Below the pieces are notes generated by a model. That model worked only from the letters and a program-made list of their open reading frames with translations, had not been told where the DNA came from and made no database searches. A stretch of 15,617 nt of DNA from an uncultured Eubacteriales bacterium (lineage in GTDB: Bacteria > Bacillota > Clostridia > Oscillospirales > Butyricicoccaceae), in contig CATJIY010000077.1 in the NCBI GenBank assembly GCA_949740695.1, positions 1-15,617 of the forward strand. The letters are read 5' to 3'. Positions 6,354 through 13,991 of this stretch are shown one piece after another. The position numbers were made by a program, and so were the translations under genes. Positions within the stretch are counted from its first letter, which is position 1; every line of letters begins with the position of its first letter.

Positions 6354-7814
6354 TCAACTCCCAAACGGAGGCGCATCCAGCTTGGGAATCCAGTCCTCTT
6401 CCCTAGACTTCAGCGCACCACAAGGAACACAGCCAGAGAGCGCAGAAGTATCAGCCGTTGCCATATCAATGATGTAGAAATCATTTCCAGACTGCATCAC
6501 GTCCACAGACCACTGACCGGTGAGGGGGATGTCAGGCAGCATCGCCAGCACATGAGATCTTACGATATCTGCGTTGTCGTTGTATCTGCCCATTAACCGC
6601 TCCTCATGGGCCTTGTAAACCAGATAATCATGGATTTGATGAGGACTATCAGCATCCGCCTCGTGGCCGAACCGCTGTTTCATCACGTCTGGGTCCCAGT
6701 AGGGATTCACCCCCAGAACGAGGCATTCATCGAAATCTACGAATAAGCGATACTCCGTCCGCAGAGGCAGCCCCTTGTAAATGCAGGGGTTATTCTCTGG
6801 ATCGGGAATATACTCCCGGACAACCCATTCGTTTGTCGTGGAGACGCCATAAATGCAGGGAGTAGCAAGTGGGGAAGCCATCTGCTGGGCCTGATATTGA
6901 ATGAATAGCAGGTACTCGCCCAACTCGCGGACCTCTTTTGCCCCGGTCACTTTGGCGTTGCGGAAATCGAACTTTGAGGAGTAGGTGCCTGTTTTGATGA
7001 AGTAGTCCTTGCTTTCGTCCAGCTCGAACACCTGTTGGCAAAAGCGGTCCACGATGTCCATCGTACCAGGGGTGAGAGCAGTGTACTCCGTCCGGCTAAG
7101 CTGCAACATAGTGAGCGGGACCTTAATGATTTTTGTCTTTGGGACTTTGAAGAAGTCCTGCTTTTTCACGCCTTCAATCAGAGCCGGGAACCAGTACCCC
7201 ATGGCATTGGGATTCGTGCCCAGAATACGGTAAGCAATGGCATCCAGGTCCAGGATATCCAGCCCCTGCCGAAACAATCCATAATAGTATTTTCTTTCTC
7301 CAAAGGAAGTCGCGTTTAGCGACGCTCTGTACATAGATAACAGGGTAGAAGACGTAGCCGCCGGGGGGACATCGGACTTCGCACAGTTTCCCGTCAGCTG
7401 CGGCCGGATTTCCTTGGGAAAAGCATAGACATCTTCCGGCGTGACAGGCGGGGCATCCTCCGGCATAGGTTCAGGGTAGCGGATGGTTAAGTCCGTTCCG
7501 TCATAGCAGCAGATAGGAGTCTGGGCCATAAGCTCAGCGATGATCCTATCGTTCAGGGTCTTTATGGCCGCGTCAATTTTAGCCTTATCTTGCATCTCAG
7601 ATGCCTGCTTGGCGTTGATAGCGAAGAAGTTATCGGTATCGGGCGGAGCACTCAGGATATCATTCTGGTAGGACTTTTCAAATGCTTCCAGCGCCTCCGG
7701 AGAAACTTTCAACATCTCCGCAATTTCGTCCTTTGACATTGGCGTTTCTAAACCGCCGCCGCTAAGAATAGCTTCCATCGGACTTTTGCGGGGCTTTCGT
7801 TTTTTTCCAAACAT
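6354..7814 (-). CDS. Large ATP-grasp-like protein of mobile-element type, 486 residues
   Basis: The start is ATG at 7814 (MFGKKRKPRKSPMEAIL), with AAAGGAGG eight bases upstream; the frame is open further back to 7904, but that part overlaps another reading frame and lacks a site. Residues 1-60 form a basic head followed by a helical MSKDEIAEMLKVSPEALEAF segment. The C-terminal half looks like an ATP-grasp fold: FIKTGTYSSKFDF near 272-284 (nucleotide-binding lysine), then EYRLFVDFDECLVLGVNPY near 354-372. Last is WSVDVMQSGNDFYIIDMA near 435-452, resembling the metal-binding end of CDC123-like and related ligase proteins. These enzymes join an acid to an amine using ATP; the substrate here cannot be told. 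It lies between its own promoter (8043-8071) and the hairpin at 6166-6203. The fold assignment is by eye and moderate. Confidence 0.72.
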   Translation of the reverse strand: MFGKKRKPRKSPMEAILSGGGLETPMSKDEIAEMLKVSPEALEAFEKSYQNDILSAPPDTDNFFAINAKQASEMQDKAKIDAAIKTLNDRIIAELMAQTPICCYDGTDLTIRYPEPMPEDAPPVTPEDVYAFPKEIRPQLTGNCAKSDVPPAATSSTLLSMYRASLNATSFGERKYYYGLFRQGLDILDLDAIAYRILGTNPNAMGYWFPALIEGVKKQDFFKVPKTKIIKVPLTMLQLSRTEYTALTPGTMDIVDRFCQQVFELDESKDYFIKTGTYSSKFDFRNAKVTGAKEVRELGEYLLFIQYQAQQMASPLATPCIYGVSTTNEWVVREYIPDPENNPCIYKGLPLRTEYRLFVDFDECLVLGVNPYWDPDVMKQRFGHEADADSPHQIHDYLVYKAHEERLMGRYNDNADIVRSHVLAMLPDIPLTGQWSVDVMQSGNDFYIIDMATADTSALSGCVPCGALKSREEDWIPKLDAPPFGS

Positions 7815-7831
7815 TCCAAACGCCTCCTTTT

Positions 7832-8016
7832 TTAGAATAGTACCTTCTTTAGAGCGGGCATTCCTTGCCGAATCATATCCGCCGACGCCCGTTCCACACA
7901 GCAATCAATGATTTCCGCCTTTTCCGCATAGACTGCTTCCCTCACAGCCTCACAGCCCTTTCGATAGCTTTACGCAGGAAGGGGCCTTCCCCATCCTTGC
8001 CGTGGTCGAAAGCCGC
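7832..8016 (-). pseudogene. Small gene remnant disrupted by an 8-bp tandem duplication
   Basis: Two adjoining frames look coding. Upstream the sequence reads FDHGKDGEGPFLRKAIERAV and then hits TGA. Downstream another frame reads REAVYAEKAEIIDCCVERAS and continues ADMIRQGMPALKKVLF to TAA at 7832-7834. Where they meet, CTCACAGC is repeated exactly (7941-7948 and 7949-7956). Removing one copy fuses the two frames into a single helical peptide of about 60 residues. A TGA (8017-8019) still separates it from an ATG at 8034, so the N-terminus is also lost. A GTG at 7945 could start a 37-residue product. The stop lies next to the ribosome binding site of the 7814 gene, suggesting they once formed one operon. 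Confidence 0.45.
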
Positions 8017-8042
8017 TCAGAGAACGCACCTCATTTTCTGTT

Positions 8043-8071
8043 ATTATACCATAAGGCGGCGTAAACTCCAA
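8043..8071 (-). promoter_or_regulatory. Probable promoter for the ATP-grasp transcription unit
   Basis: On the minus strand, TTGGAG (8066-8071) and a consensus TATAAT (8043-8048) are separated by 17 bases. The -10 is perfect and the -35 keeps four of six consensus bases. It follows directly after the terminator at 8087-8116 and points at the gene remnant and the 7814 gene. Confidence 0.7.
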
Positions 8072-8086
8072 ATTTTCGTAAAACGC

Positions 8087-8116
8087 AAAAGGGCTGACGC
8101 AACTTACATCAGCCCT
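8087..8116 (-). terminator. Rho-independent terminator
   Basis: AGGGCTGA/TCAGCCCT form an 8-bp stem with an 11-base loop, followed on the minus strand by TTTTGCGTTTT. It would end transcription arriving from the AT-rich island and isolate the promoter at 8043-8071. Confidence 0.7.
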
Positions 8117-8322
8117 CCTCTTGCTTTTCCCCTTCAACCCGAAAGTTCTATTCCGTTGTTATTGATGACAATCTGGTCATGCCGATCTCACTTCGGCTAG
8201 ATATGTTGATTTCTCAAATCGGGGCTGCTATCAACGAGCTCTTTTTCACCCAAAATTCCAATTTTTCACCACAAATTATGTCTTATACCGAACTCAAAAG
8301 CGTTTCACCCATAAAACATGAA
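8117..8322. other. No convincing gene; composition boundary and TTTTTCACC repeats
   Basis: This gap between the 8607 gene and the terminator holds no gene I can support. A plus-strand frame from ATG 8179 (MPISLRLDMLISQIGAAINE) is open for 59 residues but has no ribosome binding site. In frame upstream of it, KFYSVVIDDNLV looks protein-like, so it could be a decayed gene. TTTTTCACC occurs at 8242-8250 and again 20 bases on at 8262-8270, with a third partial copy at about 8303-8309. Base composition drops to AT-rich from about 8240 rightwards. Confidence 0.4.
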
Positions 8323-8607
8323 TCAACCCATATTAAATCTAAACACTTTGTCTAAAAATAGATTTTCACCTTGTTTGACTTTAGTTAAATATTTTTGTCC
8401 AAATATTTCTTTTACGCAATCTTCGGGCAAAGAAATTACACTTTGAATCGAATAACGTGGAATATCAGAACGTTTCAAGTTGCTTAATAGCAATTTCTCA
8501 ATCTCGTCCGCCTTATTGTTTTGGTCATTTCCTTTATAATTCACATCAAAAAGCTGCTCATAAAGGTCATCAATAGGAATGCGTATTTTCATTGATTCTT
8601 GGCTCAC
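8323..8607 (-). CDS. Small AT-rich partner gene, up to 94 residues, function unknown
   Basis: The frame runs from GTG 8607 (or ATG 8592, which begins MKIRIPIDDLYEQLF) to TGA. An AAGGATG site lies about eight bases before GTG, favouring that start. The product is charged and mostly helical, without a membrane segment or cysteines, and contains DEIEKLLLSNLKRSDIP and LPEDCVKEIFGQKYL. I do not recognise it. It follows the metallophosphoesterase gene on the same strand after 145 bases, which include a weak hairpin at 8646-8663. Its AT content matches that gene and not the left flank, so the two probably arrived together. Confidence 0.7.
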   Translation of the reverse strand: MSQESMKIRIPIDDLYEQLFDVNYKGNDQNNKADEIEKLLLSNLKRSDIPRYSIQSVISLPEDCVKEIFGQKYLTKVKQGENLFLDKVFRFNMG

Positions 8608-8645
8608 AGTTATTCATCCTTATACTATGAAGTAGTAGTTATTAA

Positions 8646-8663
8646 AGCCCCTCTCCAAGGGCT
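8646..8663 (-). terminator. Weak hairpin between the two island genes
   Basis: AGCCCTT and AGGGGCT pair with one mismatch around a short loop and are followed on the minus strand by TTAATAAC. It may partly terminate the metallophosphoesterase transcript or protect its 3' end. The T-run is too short for confidence. Confidence 0.35.
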
Positions 8664-8752
8664 ATCTTTATACTGCAAGAAATGCTGAAAACAGGTGGTA
8701 CTTACCTACCATAAAATAGTTTCAGGAAGGTTCTGAATACAACTCGTTCCAG

Positions 8753-10675
8753 TTATTCAGTTAATCTTTCGCACATTTTTTGAATATATAATTCAAAATC
8801 TATTGGGAAAGATAGTAAAAAAGAATCAATGATATCCCCTAGAACAACATCAATACGAAAAAAATCTAACAAGTACAGCAAATCATTATAGCACGTATCG
8901 GTGCAGGAAACGCCGAATGTAATTATAGGTTGATTATCATTTCCAACTTTTATTGTGTTATTCTGGAACCACGGTATAATAGTAATAAAGTTTTTCCACA
9001 TGGGGTCAGGTGGATGTGCAGATCCTGCATTAGGCTCATATATTAAAGGACGTTTGCTCGAAAATGCAGCTTTTATCAAACTGCCATCCCAGTCAATAGG
9101 CTTAGGCTTTCTCTCACAGTACGGTGATGTGCAAAGTTGATAATATTTATTATCATCCGGCGATAAAAACCGAGCATGAAATCGTATAACATTTTCAGGA
9201 CAATTCGCTTTCAAGTCAAAAGAAGGAATTAAATGGATAGACATATTCGTACAGATAGTTTGCATAAAAATATTAAAAAGTCGGAAAATATAATCTGTAT
9301 TTTTTGCGAAAAATTCCTTTAATTCAGGAGGTCTCTCTTTGGCAGGCGATGTTTTATTAAGTAACCACAGCTTGTAAAGACGATAAACGTCTGCCAATTT
9401 GTGCGCATTTTCACCGTCGGCAATATATTCTGTATTAGCTAGAAAATCAAAGAAGAAGTTTTCTCGTTTTTGGACAAAAGCCCCCGTAATACTATTCTGA
9501 AAATCACATAACTTTCGCCCATATTCTTTTAGTTTCTTTACGAATCCAGATGAAAAATACTTCGCCTTACCTGACTGCGATGATGAACTCAATTCATGAT
9601 ATGCTTGTGTTTTATTTATGTCAATCGGATACACAACTTTCGTCTCTTTAGCATCATAGCTTTCCCCATAAAAGCGAAAATCAGGAATAAATGTCCCCCC
9701 ATCATTAGTTGATCGAACATATATATCTATTGAGTTCAAATCCAAATTAAAAACATAAAATGAGTATGTATGTAGCTCCGAATGCGGTTCACCCGCATCC
9801 GGCCACCCAAAACCTGTTTTTAATGTGGTCATCGAATGATGGTTATTGCGAGTTCCAATAGCATCTCTTTTGTGGACATGGCCACAAAGCAAGATATTTG
9901 CATTCCACTCCGTAGGAGAAAGGATTTTATTTTGTATAATATCCTCTTCTTCGCCAACAAGCCAGTTCGTTGGATGATGCGAGAGAACAAATGTAAGTTC
10001 AGGCGATTTTATCGCTGTTATTTTATGGTATTGCTCACTAATAGTTTCAATCTGCTTTCTACCTAATCTTAAATGGCGATAATCATCTTCTCCCGAGCAC
10101 GTTAATGAACTATTCAGGCAAATGAAGCAAAAAGAAGACACGCCTTTGTCATCGCTCATTCCATCACTACTATGTTTTTTCTTGTCTTCGTTTTTAGTTA
10201 CTCTCAAGCATTGCACAAAATATGAAGATTTTGGGATTTCTTCTTTCCCATATATTTTATATATTTCTTCAACTAGCATGGAAAAATCACTATAGTATTG
10301 ATAGCTTAAATTCAACAACTCTTCAAATTTACTCTCCATCGGTGTGCGCTGCTTAGCATACTCCTGCATAAAGAATTTCTGAATTTCAGACTGTTTCTTA
10401 TCATGATTGCCAGCGACGAGAAATATGTCAAGAACCTTTTCTTTGAGAATATTTTTCAAATCCGTAAAAAACGACAAAACAGCCTTTTTAGTATTTTCAG
10501 AAAAATCCCCTTTGTCAACTATATCTCCTGTTACTACAACTACAATCGGCCATTTTAGAAACTCATATTGATTTTTTATATCACATATTAAGTTTTTTAA
10601 GATTTTGGAGTATCCTTCTGGAGCACTCCAAGCAATATGGAGATCCGAAAGGTGTAAAATTGTCAAATCATTCAT
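8753..10675 (-). CDS. Calcineurin-like metallophosphoesterase with long C-terminal, possibly GAF-like, domain
   Basis: The start is ATG at 10675 (MNDLTILHLSDLHIAW), preceded by AGGTGG; a GTG at 10708 adds 11 residues without a good site. All metal-binding motifs are present: DLH at residues 11-13, GDIVDKGD near 50-57, GNHD at 89-92, SHHP at 232-235 and GHVH at 265-268. The enzyme should therefore bind two metals and hydrolyse a phosphodiester or phosphomonoester; the substrate is unknown. Residues about 340-470 are helical. Residues about 480-625 alternate strands and helices (VIRFHARFLSPDDNKYYQL, later PIITFGVSCTD, then LLYLLDFFRIDVVLGDIIDS) in a way that suggests a GAF-like ligand-sensing domain. 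At 640 residues it is far longer than simple phosphoesterases. It is expressed from the 10740-10768 promoter and followed by a 94-residue gene. A defence or signalling role is inferred only from this arrangement. Confidence 0.82.
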   Translation of the reverse strand: MNDLTILHLSDLHIAWSAPEGYSKILKNLICDIKNQYEFLKWPIVVVVTGDIVDKGDFSENTKKAVLSFFTDLKNILKEKVLDIFLVAGNHDKKQSEIQKFFMQEYAKQRTPMESKFEELLNLSYQYYSDFSMLVEEIYKIYGKEEIPKSSYFVQCLRVTKNEDKKKHSSDGMSDDKGVSSFCFICLNSSLTCSGEDDYRHLRLGRKQIETISEQYHKITAIKSPELTFVLSHHPTNWLVGEEEDIIQNKILSPTEWNANILLCGHVHKRDAIGTRNNHHSMTTLKTGFGWPDAGEPHSELHTYSFYVFNLDLNSIDIYVRSTNDGGTFIPDFRFYGESYDAKETKVVYPIDINKTQAYHELSSSSQSGKAKYFSSGFVKKLKEYGRKLCDFQNSITGAFVQKRENFFFDFLANTEYIADGENAHKLADVYRLYKLWLLNKTSPAKERPPELKEFFAKNTDYIFRLFNIFMQTICTNMSIHLIPSFDLKANCPENVIRFHARFLSPDDNKYYQLCTSPYCERKPKPIDWDGSLIKAAFSSKRPLIYEPNAGSAHPPDPMWKNFITIIPWFQNNTIKVGNDNQPIITFGVSCTDTCYNDLLYLLDFFRIDVVLGDIIDSFLLSFPIDFELYIQKMCERLTE

Positions 10676-10739
10676 GTTTCCACCTGGAATCGCTAAAAAC
10701 TTGTTCACATTGCTAGTTAATCGCTGATTATTTTCTAGT

Positions 10740-10768
10740 ATTATACCTCACCCATAGATAAATTTCAA
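10740..10768 (-). promoter_or_regulatory. Promoter of the metallophosphoesterase cassette
   Basis: On the minus strand, TTGAAA (10763-10768) and TATAAT (10740-10745) are separated by 17 bases. Transcription should start near 10733, giving a leader of about 58 bases. It lies just downstream of the truncated Uma2 gene and inside the AT-rich island. Confidence 0.8.
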
Positions 10769-10772
10769 TAGA

Positions 10773-11255
10773 TTAAAGTGCAATTTTGCAAAAAAGGAAA
10801 ACTTGCACAGACTTGTACTCCAGGTCTACAATCCAATACTCTCGGGCACCCGCCTTCTGATACAGCTCCAGCTTAACCAGTCGATCATGGCGCAGCGAGG
10901 ACGGAGAAAGAATCTCTGCGATGAAATCTGGTGCGCCCCGGCAGCCGTGCCGGTCCAGTTTGCTCTTGTCGCAAACAACAGAGATATCCGGCTCTACCAA
11001 GGTATCCACATTCTCCGGGCTCTCCCCATCCGTCTCAAAAAGCCGGACTCCAAATGGTGCAGGGAAAACCTTGCAGGGCTTTCCATCCAAAAAATTCCCT
11101 AACTGGTGAGCAAGTTCCGCCAATATTTCTTGATGAACCGTTAGCGGCGGAGCCATCATGACTGCCTCGCCGTTGATAATTTCTGCCCGTTCATTTTCAT
11201 CCCATCTCAGCACATCCGCAAATGAATACCGCTCATTTTCTGCCTGCAACGCCAT
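10773..11255 (-). CDS. Uma2-family (DUF820) nuclease-fold protein, C-terminally truncated
   Basis: The protein begins MALQAENERYSFADVLRWDE and has the Uma2/DUF820 pattern: an ERAEIINGEAVMMAPP segment, an HQEILAELAHQL helix, then VEPDISVVCD and GAPDFIAEILSPSS. Together these form a PD-(D/E)XK-type site, followed by ELYQKAGAREYWIVD. Members are putative endonucleases of uncertain role. The protein stops at 160 residues after VQVFLF, where relatives usually have 25-35 more residues; the last five (CKIAL) are read from AT-rich island DNA. The core motifs remain, so some activity is possible. The start has GGGAGG eight bases upstream and a promoter at 11289-11317. Confidence 0.85.
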   Translation of the reverse strand: MALQAENERYSFADVLRWDENERAEIINGEAVMMAPPLTVHQEILAELAHQLGNFLDGKPCKVFPAPFGVRLFETDGESPENVDTLVEPDISVVCDKSKLDRHGCRGAPDFIAEILSPSSLRHDRLVKLELYQKAGAREYWIVDLEYKSVQVFLFCKIAL

Positions 11256-11288
11256 GGTAACGACCTCCCTGTTCCTTATGATATTTTT

Positions 11289-11317
11289 ATTATACCCCAG
11301 CAGCCGCCAAAACGCAA
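11289..11317 (-). promoter_or_regulatory. Promoter of the Uma2-family gene
   Basis: On the minus strand, TTGCGT (11312-11317) and a consensus TATAAT (11289-11294) are separated by 17 bases. The -35 is weak. It overlaps the T-rich tail of the terminator at 11323-11356, a compact terminator-promoter junction. Confidence 0.7.
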
Positions 11318-11322
11318 GAAAG

Positions 11323-11356
11323 CGCCCTGGACCAATCCAGAAGACAGCCCAGGGCG
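11323..11356 (-). terminator. Rho-independent terminator of the pseudokinase operon
   Basis: CGCCCTGG and CCAGGGCG form a perfect 8-bp stem 20 bases after the stop of the 871-residue gene. On the minus strand it is followed by CTTTCTTGCGTTTT, a moderate T-rich tract. Confidence 0.75.
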
Positions 11357-11375
11357 ATTTCAGATGTTTTAGGTT

Positions 11376-13991
11376 TCAGCTTGCCGTTTCGTGGACGGAA
11401 ACAACAACAGTCCTGCTTGCACCGGTGGACATACTGGTTGCCACGACTACGCAGCTCCCCTCACCCACTCCGGTAATCCGTCCGCCGCTAACACTGGCAA
11501 CTGCCGTGTTGCTAGAGCGCAGGATGCAGCGGTCGGTTGTCGTTAATTGCGCATACTCGCCCTTCGTCAGAGACAGAGAGGCAGGATACACGGAGAACAC
11601 ACCGTTCTGAGAGGAATAGGAGTTAGGACTTCCAGTTTGAGATGGGATCTCTACGGTGTGGACTCGCTGAGTCGGAGTCACCCCGGATGTTGCTCCAAGC
11701 CAACTGGGAGCGCCGTTGCTGGCTTTATTCGCATTGTTGGCGGCCGCTCCGTTGTTGGAGTTTCCTTTATTACTTGTACTGCCAGAGTTGGCACTGCTTG
11801 TTCCTCCCTTATTGCTGGACGTGTTTCCGTTGATTACAGGCTTATTATCAACGTAATAGTTCGGCTGGTTACTACCGGAGGACTGATTCTTATTCACGGT
11901 TGAGCCCGACCCCTTAGAAGAACTCGTTCCCTTGGAAGATGAGCTGGAGCTGCTGGATATATTCGTATTACTGCCGGTCGCGCCTCCGCGCCTGGGCAAT
12001 ACTGTAGTAGTCGAAGACGGGATCGAGCTGTTGATATCGCCCCTAGAGTTTTCACCGGTAAGGTCGGCAAGAGAGTCGGGGTCCTCATCGTCCCAGAACT
12101 GCTTTGCCCATTCCGCTTCAGACATATCGTCCGGGCGCACATAGTATTCTTCCTGATCCTCGCTCAGGGTGCCATTCTGCCCGTCACCCGTCATGTCCTG
12201 GTCCTGACCCGGATCCTGGTTCTCAGACTGGTCCGAACCATCATTCTGGACATCTTCACTCCAGCTTGCGTTGGGGTCATTTTCATTTTCTGCCGGACGG
12301 CTGAAGAAATGGCCGGCGCAGAGCGAAAAGGCAACCACCGCAGCAACTACTATAAGGGGGATCAGAATCTTATTCCGAATCGACTTCGGTTTATCCTCAT
12401 CCTCCTTAACGTCCTGCCTGACCCGATTCCTCGAAGAGAGAGGAGCCTTTTGTGGGGCTCCAGGAGTATTCTGCCGAAAGGAAATTTCCTCATCCACATA
12501 CTCAAACCCGGAGTCCAAGTCGATTTCCCCATCACCACTATCTTCCAGAGATCGTTCTACCATCTCTTTACCTTCCAGCGCAGGATCCTTGCCTAACACA
12601 ACTGGAATAGGCGCAACCTCGCTGGACGGGTCATCAATGGGTGCGGGCTGGGTCAGGTCTGTCCCGCCGGGTTGTTCGTCACCGATAGCCTCGGCGGCCG
12701 CCTGGGCGACGGCGTTCTCAATGTCATCCTTCGCACTGGCATTGGTTCCCGGATCAGCCGTGACAGCAGCCCCAGTCGCAGGCTCACTGTCAGCCTCAGC
12801 GGCAGCCTGGGCAGTAGCGGTCTGGATATCGTCCTCTACACTGGCGGCACCCTCGGGATTAGAGTCCGGTACAGCAGGCTCATCTCCCAGCGTGGCATTA
12901 TCCTCCGACATAGCCTCAGCTACAGCACCAGCCATTGCAACTCCAGCGGCCCCAGCAGAGACAGTAGCTGCGGCAGCAGGTTCTGCCCCGTTGCCAGCGC
13001 CCTCATCAGCAGTTTCTTCCATACGCGGAGGAGGCACAAGCGGAATCATCAGGCATTGGGCCTCCGGGTCATTCCTCAGAGTTCGGTCTAAGTCCCGAAG
13101 ACTTGTATGCACATTCCGCAGGGCCGTTTCCCCGCCACCCTCCAGACAGAGTTTCATGATATCAACCAGGGCCGCCGGCGCATACTTAGGCGTCTCATTC
13201 AGGTCCGGCTCGGCCGCCCAATCGCTGCCGCTGCTCAGTGCCCACAGGAAGGCTCCCAGGGCGTACAGGTCGGTATCGAGCGTTTGCGCCCCGCCATCGC
13301 GGACAGTCTTATGGGCGGTGCCAGGGACCGTTGCAAGCTGGGCCAGCTCGGCATCAGTCGCCCCGTAGAGAAGCGAGGTGTTGACAAGCCGGCGCTTTGC
13401 CGCAGGGTCGTGGCCGCCGTTTTGAGCCTCACACAAGGTATCCAAGTCGAACGCGCCAACATGAACTCCCAGCCCGCACCGATGCAGTTCATGCAGCATC
13501 CTGATTAGCCGGAGAGCCAGGGATACAAGCTCGGATTGGGAGATGCTGTCCTTCTCCCGGATATACGCACTCCCGAAGATGGGATTCATGGGTTCAGACA
13601 CCAGGAAATATTCTCTCGCCCACGCTGGGTCATCCTCATATTCCCCGGTAAATGCCCGCCTAAGCCGATAGGACACAAAGCTGTCCGTCAAGTTGGTCCC
13701 GCAGCCGGGATCCCCAACTTTCGTCAGCATAGCCTGTTCAGCCTTAATGCGATTACCCAGGAGAATGTAGAAGGACTCCAGCTCTTCCACGGATGTAAGC
13801 CCAAAACGCTGAACCAGCGCGTCCTCCTTCTCCGGGGCAAATGGGATGGTGATATGGGTGATATCCCACACCCCCTCTTCGCCTCCCAGCATCATCTTTT
13901 GCCGGAAGGTCTCGCTAAAATACGTTTCCCGGACCTTCTGTTCTGGTACGCAAAGCTGTTGCAGCCTTTGGCGCACATCAGATTCCGCCAT
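11376..13991 (-). CDS. Membrane-anchored pseudokinase-like protein with BIG2 domain, 871 residues
   Basis: Residues 1-310 resemble a serine/threonine kinase fold that has lost catalysis. A LALRLIRMLHELHRCGLGVHVGAF stretch sits where HRD-x-K-x-x-N is expected but lacks HRD, and no DFG is visible; DTDLYALGAFLWAL (239-252) matches the kinase helix F region. Residues about 320-500 are Ala/Glu-rich with two near copies of an ASxxDDIxxAxAQAAAEA unit. One membrane segment (KILIPLIVVAAVVAFSLC) lies near 540-560. The outer part has an acidic segment, a long Ser/Asn/Gly-rich stalk (about 640-780), and a terminal BIG2 Ig-like domain (about 795-870). The start has AAAGGAGG upstream and overlaps the previous gene by 14 bases. 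It could pass signals between cell surface and cytoplasm; its ligand is unknown. Confidence 0.85.
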   Translation of the reverse strand: MAESDVRQRLQQLCVPEQKVRETYFSETFRQKMMLGGEEGVWDITHITIPFAPEKEDALVQRFGLTSVEELESFYILLGNRIKAEQAMLTKVGDPGCGTNLTDSFVSYRLRRAFTGEYEDDPAWAREYFLVSEPMNPIFGSAYIREKDSISQSELVSLALRLIRMLHELHRCGLGVHVGAFDLDTLCEAQNGGHDPAAKRRLVNTSLLYGATDAELAQLATVPGTAHKTVRDGGAQTLDTDLYALGAFLWALSSGSDWAAEPDLNETPKYAPAALVDIMKLCLEGGGETALRNVHTSLRDLDRTLRNDPEAQCLMIPLVPPPRMEETADEGAGNGAEPAAAATVSAGAAGVAMAGAVAEAMSEDNATLGDEPAVPDSNPEGAASVEDDIQTATAQAAAEADSEPATGAAVTADPGTNASAKDDIENAVAQAAAEAIGDEQPGGTDLTQPAPIDDPSSEVAPIPVVLGKDPALEGKEMVERSLEDSGDGEIDLDSGFEYVDEEISFRQNTPGAPQKAPLSSRNRVRQDVKEDEDKPKSIRNKILIPLIVVAAVVAFSLCAGHFFSRPAENENDPNASWSEDVQNDGSDQSENQDPGQDQDMTGDGQNGTLSEDQEEYYVRPDDMSEAEWAKQFWDDEDPDSLADLTGENSRGDINSSIPSSTTTVLPRRGGATGSNTNISSSSSSSSKGTSSSKGSGSTVNKNQSSGSNQPNYYVDNKPVINGNTSSNKGGTSSANSGSTSNKGNSNNGAAANNANKASNGAPSWLGATSGVTPTQRVHTVEIPSQTGSPNSYSSQNGVFSVYPASLSLTKGEYAQLTTTDRCILRSSNTAVASVSGGRITGVGEGSCVVVATSMSTGASRTVVVSVHETAS

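Larger units (their letters stand above)
8240..10800. mobile_element. AT-rich genomic island carrying a two-gene cassette
   Basis: Base composition is markedly AT-rich in this interval and switches sharply to GC-rich sequence on both sides. The right edge coincides with the truncated end of the Uma2 gene, after residues VQVFLF. The left edge lies near the TTTTTCACC repeats. It holds its own promoter and two genes on the same strand. I found no integrase, transposase or clear terminal repeats, so the limits are approximate and the mode of acquisition is unknown. Confidence 0.55.

Noticed and set aside
8242..8310. A CRISPR array suggested by the repeated TTTTTCACC
   Set aside because: The repeats are only nine bases long with about 11-base gaps and two to three copies, unlike any CRISPR array.
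8179..8358. Plus-strand frame of 59 residues (MPISLRLDMLISQIGAAINE and onward), with a protein-like in-frame stretch just upstream
   Set aside because: There is no ribosome binding site at the ATG, no start for the upstream part, and it overlaps the end of the 94-residue gene. It is at most a decayed remnant.
12271..13368. Long plus-strand open frame of 365 residues
   Set aside because: It lies wholly opposite the pseudokinase gene. The product is a Ser/Ala/Pro-rich shadow of GC-rich, repetitive coding sequence, with no ribosome binding site.
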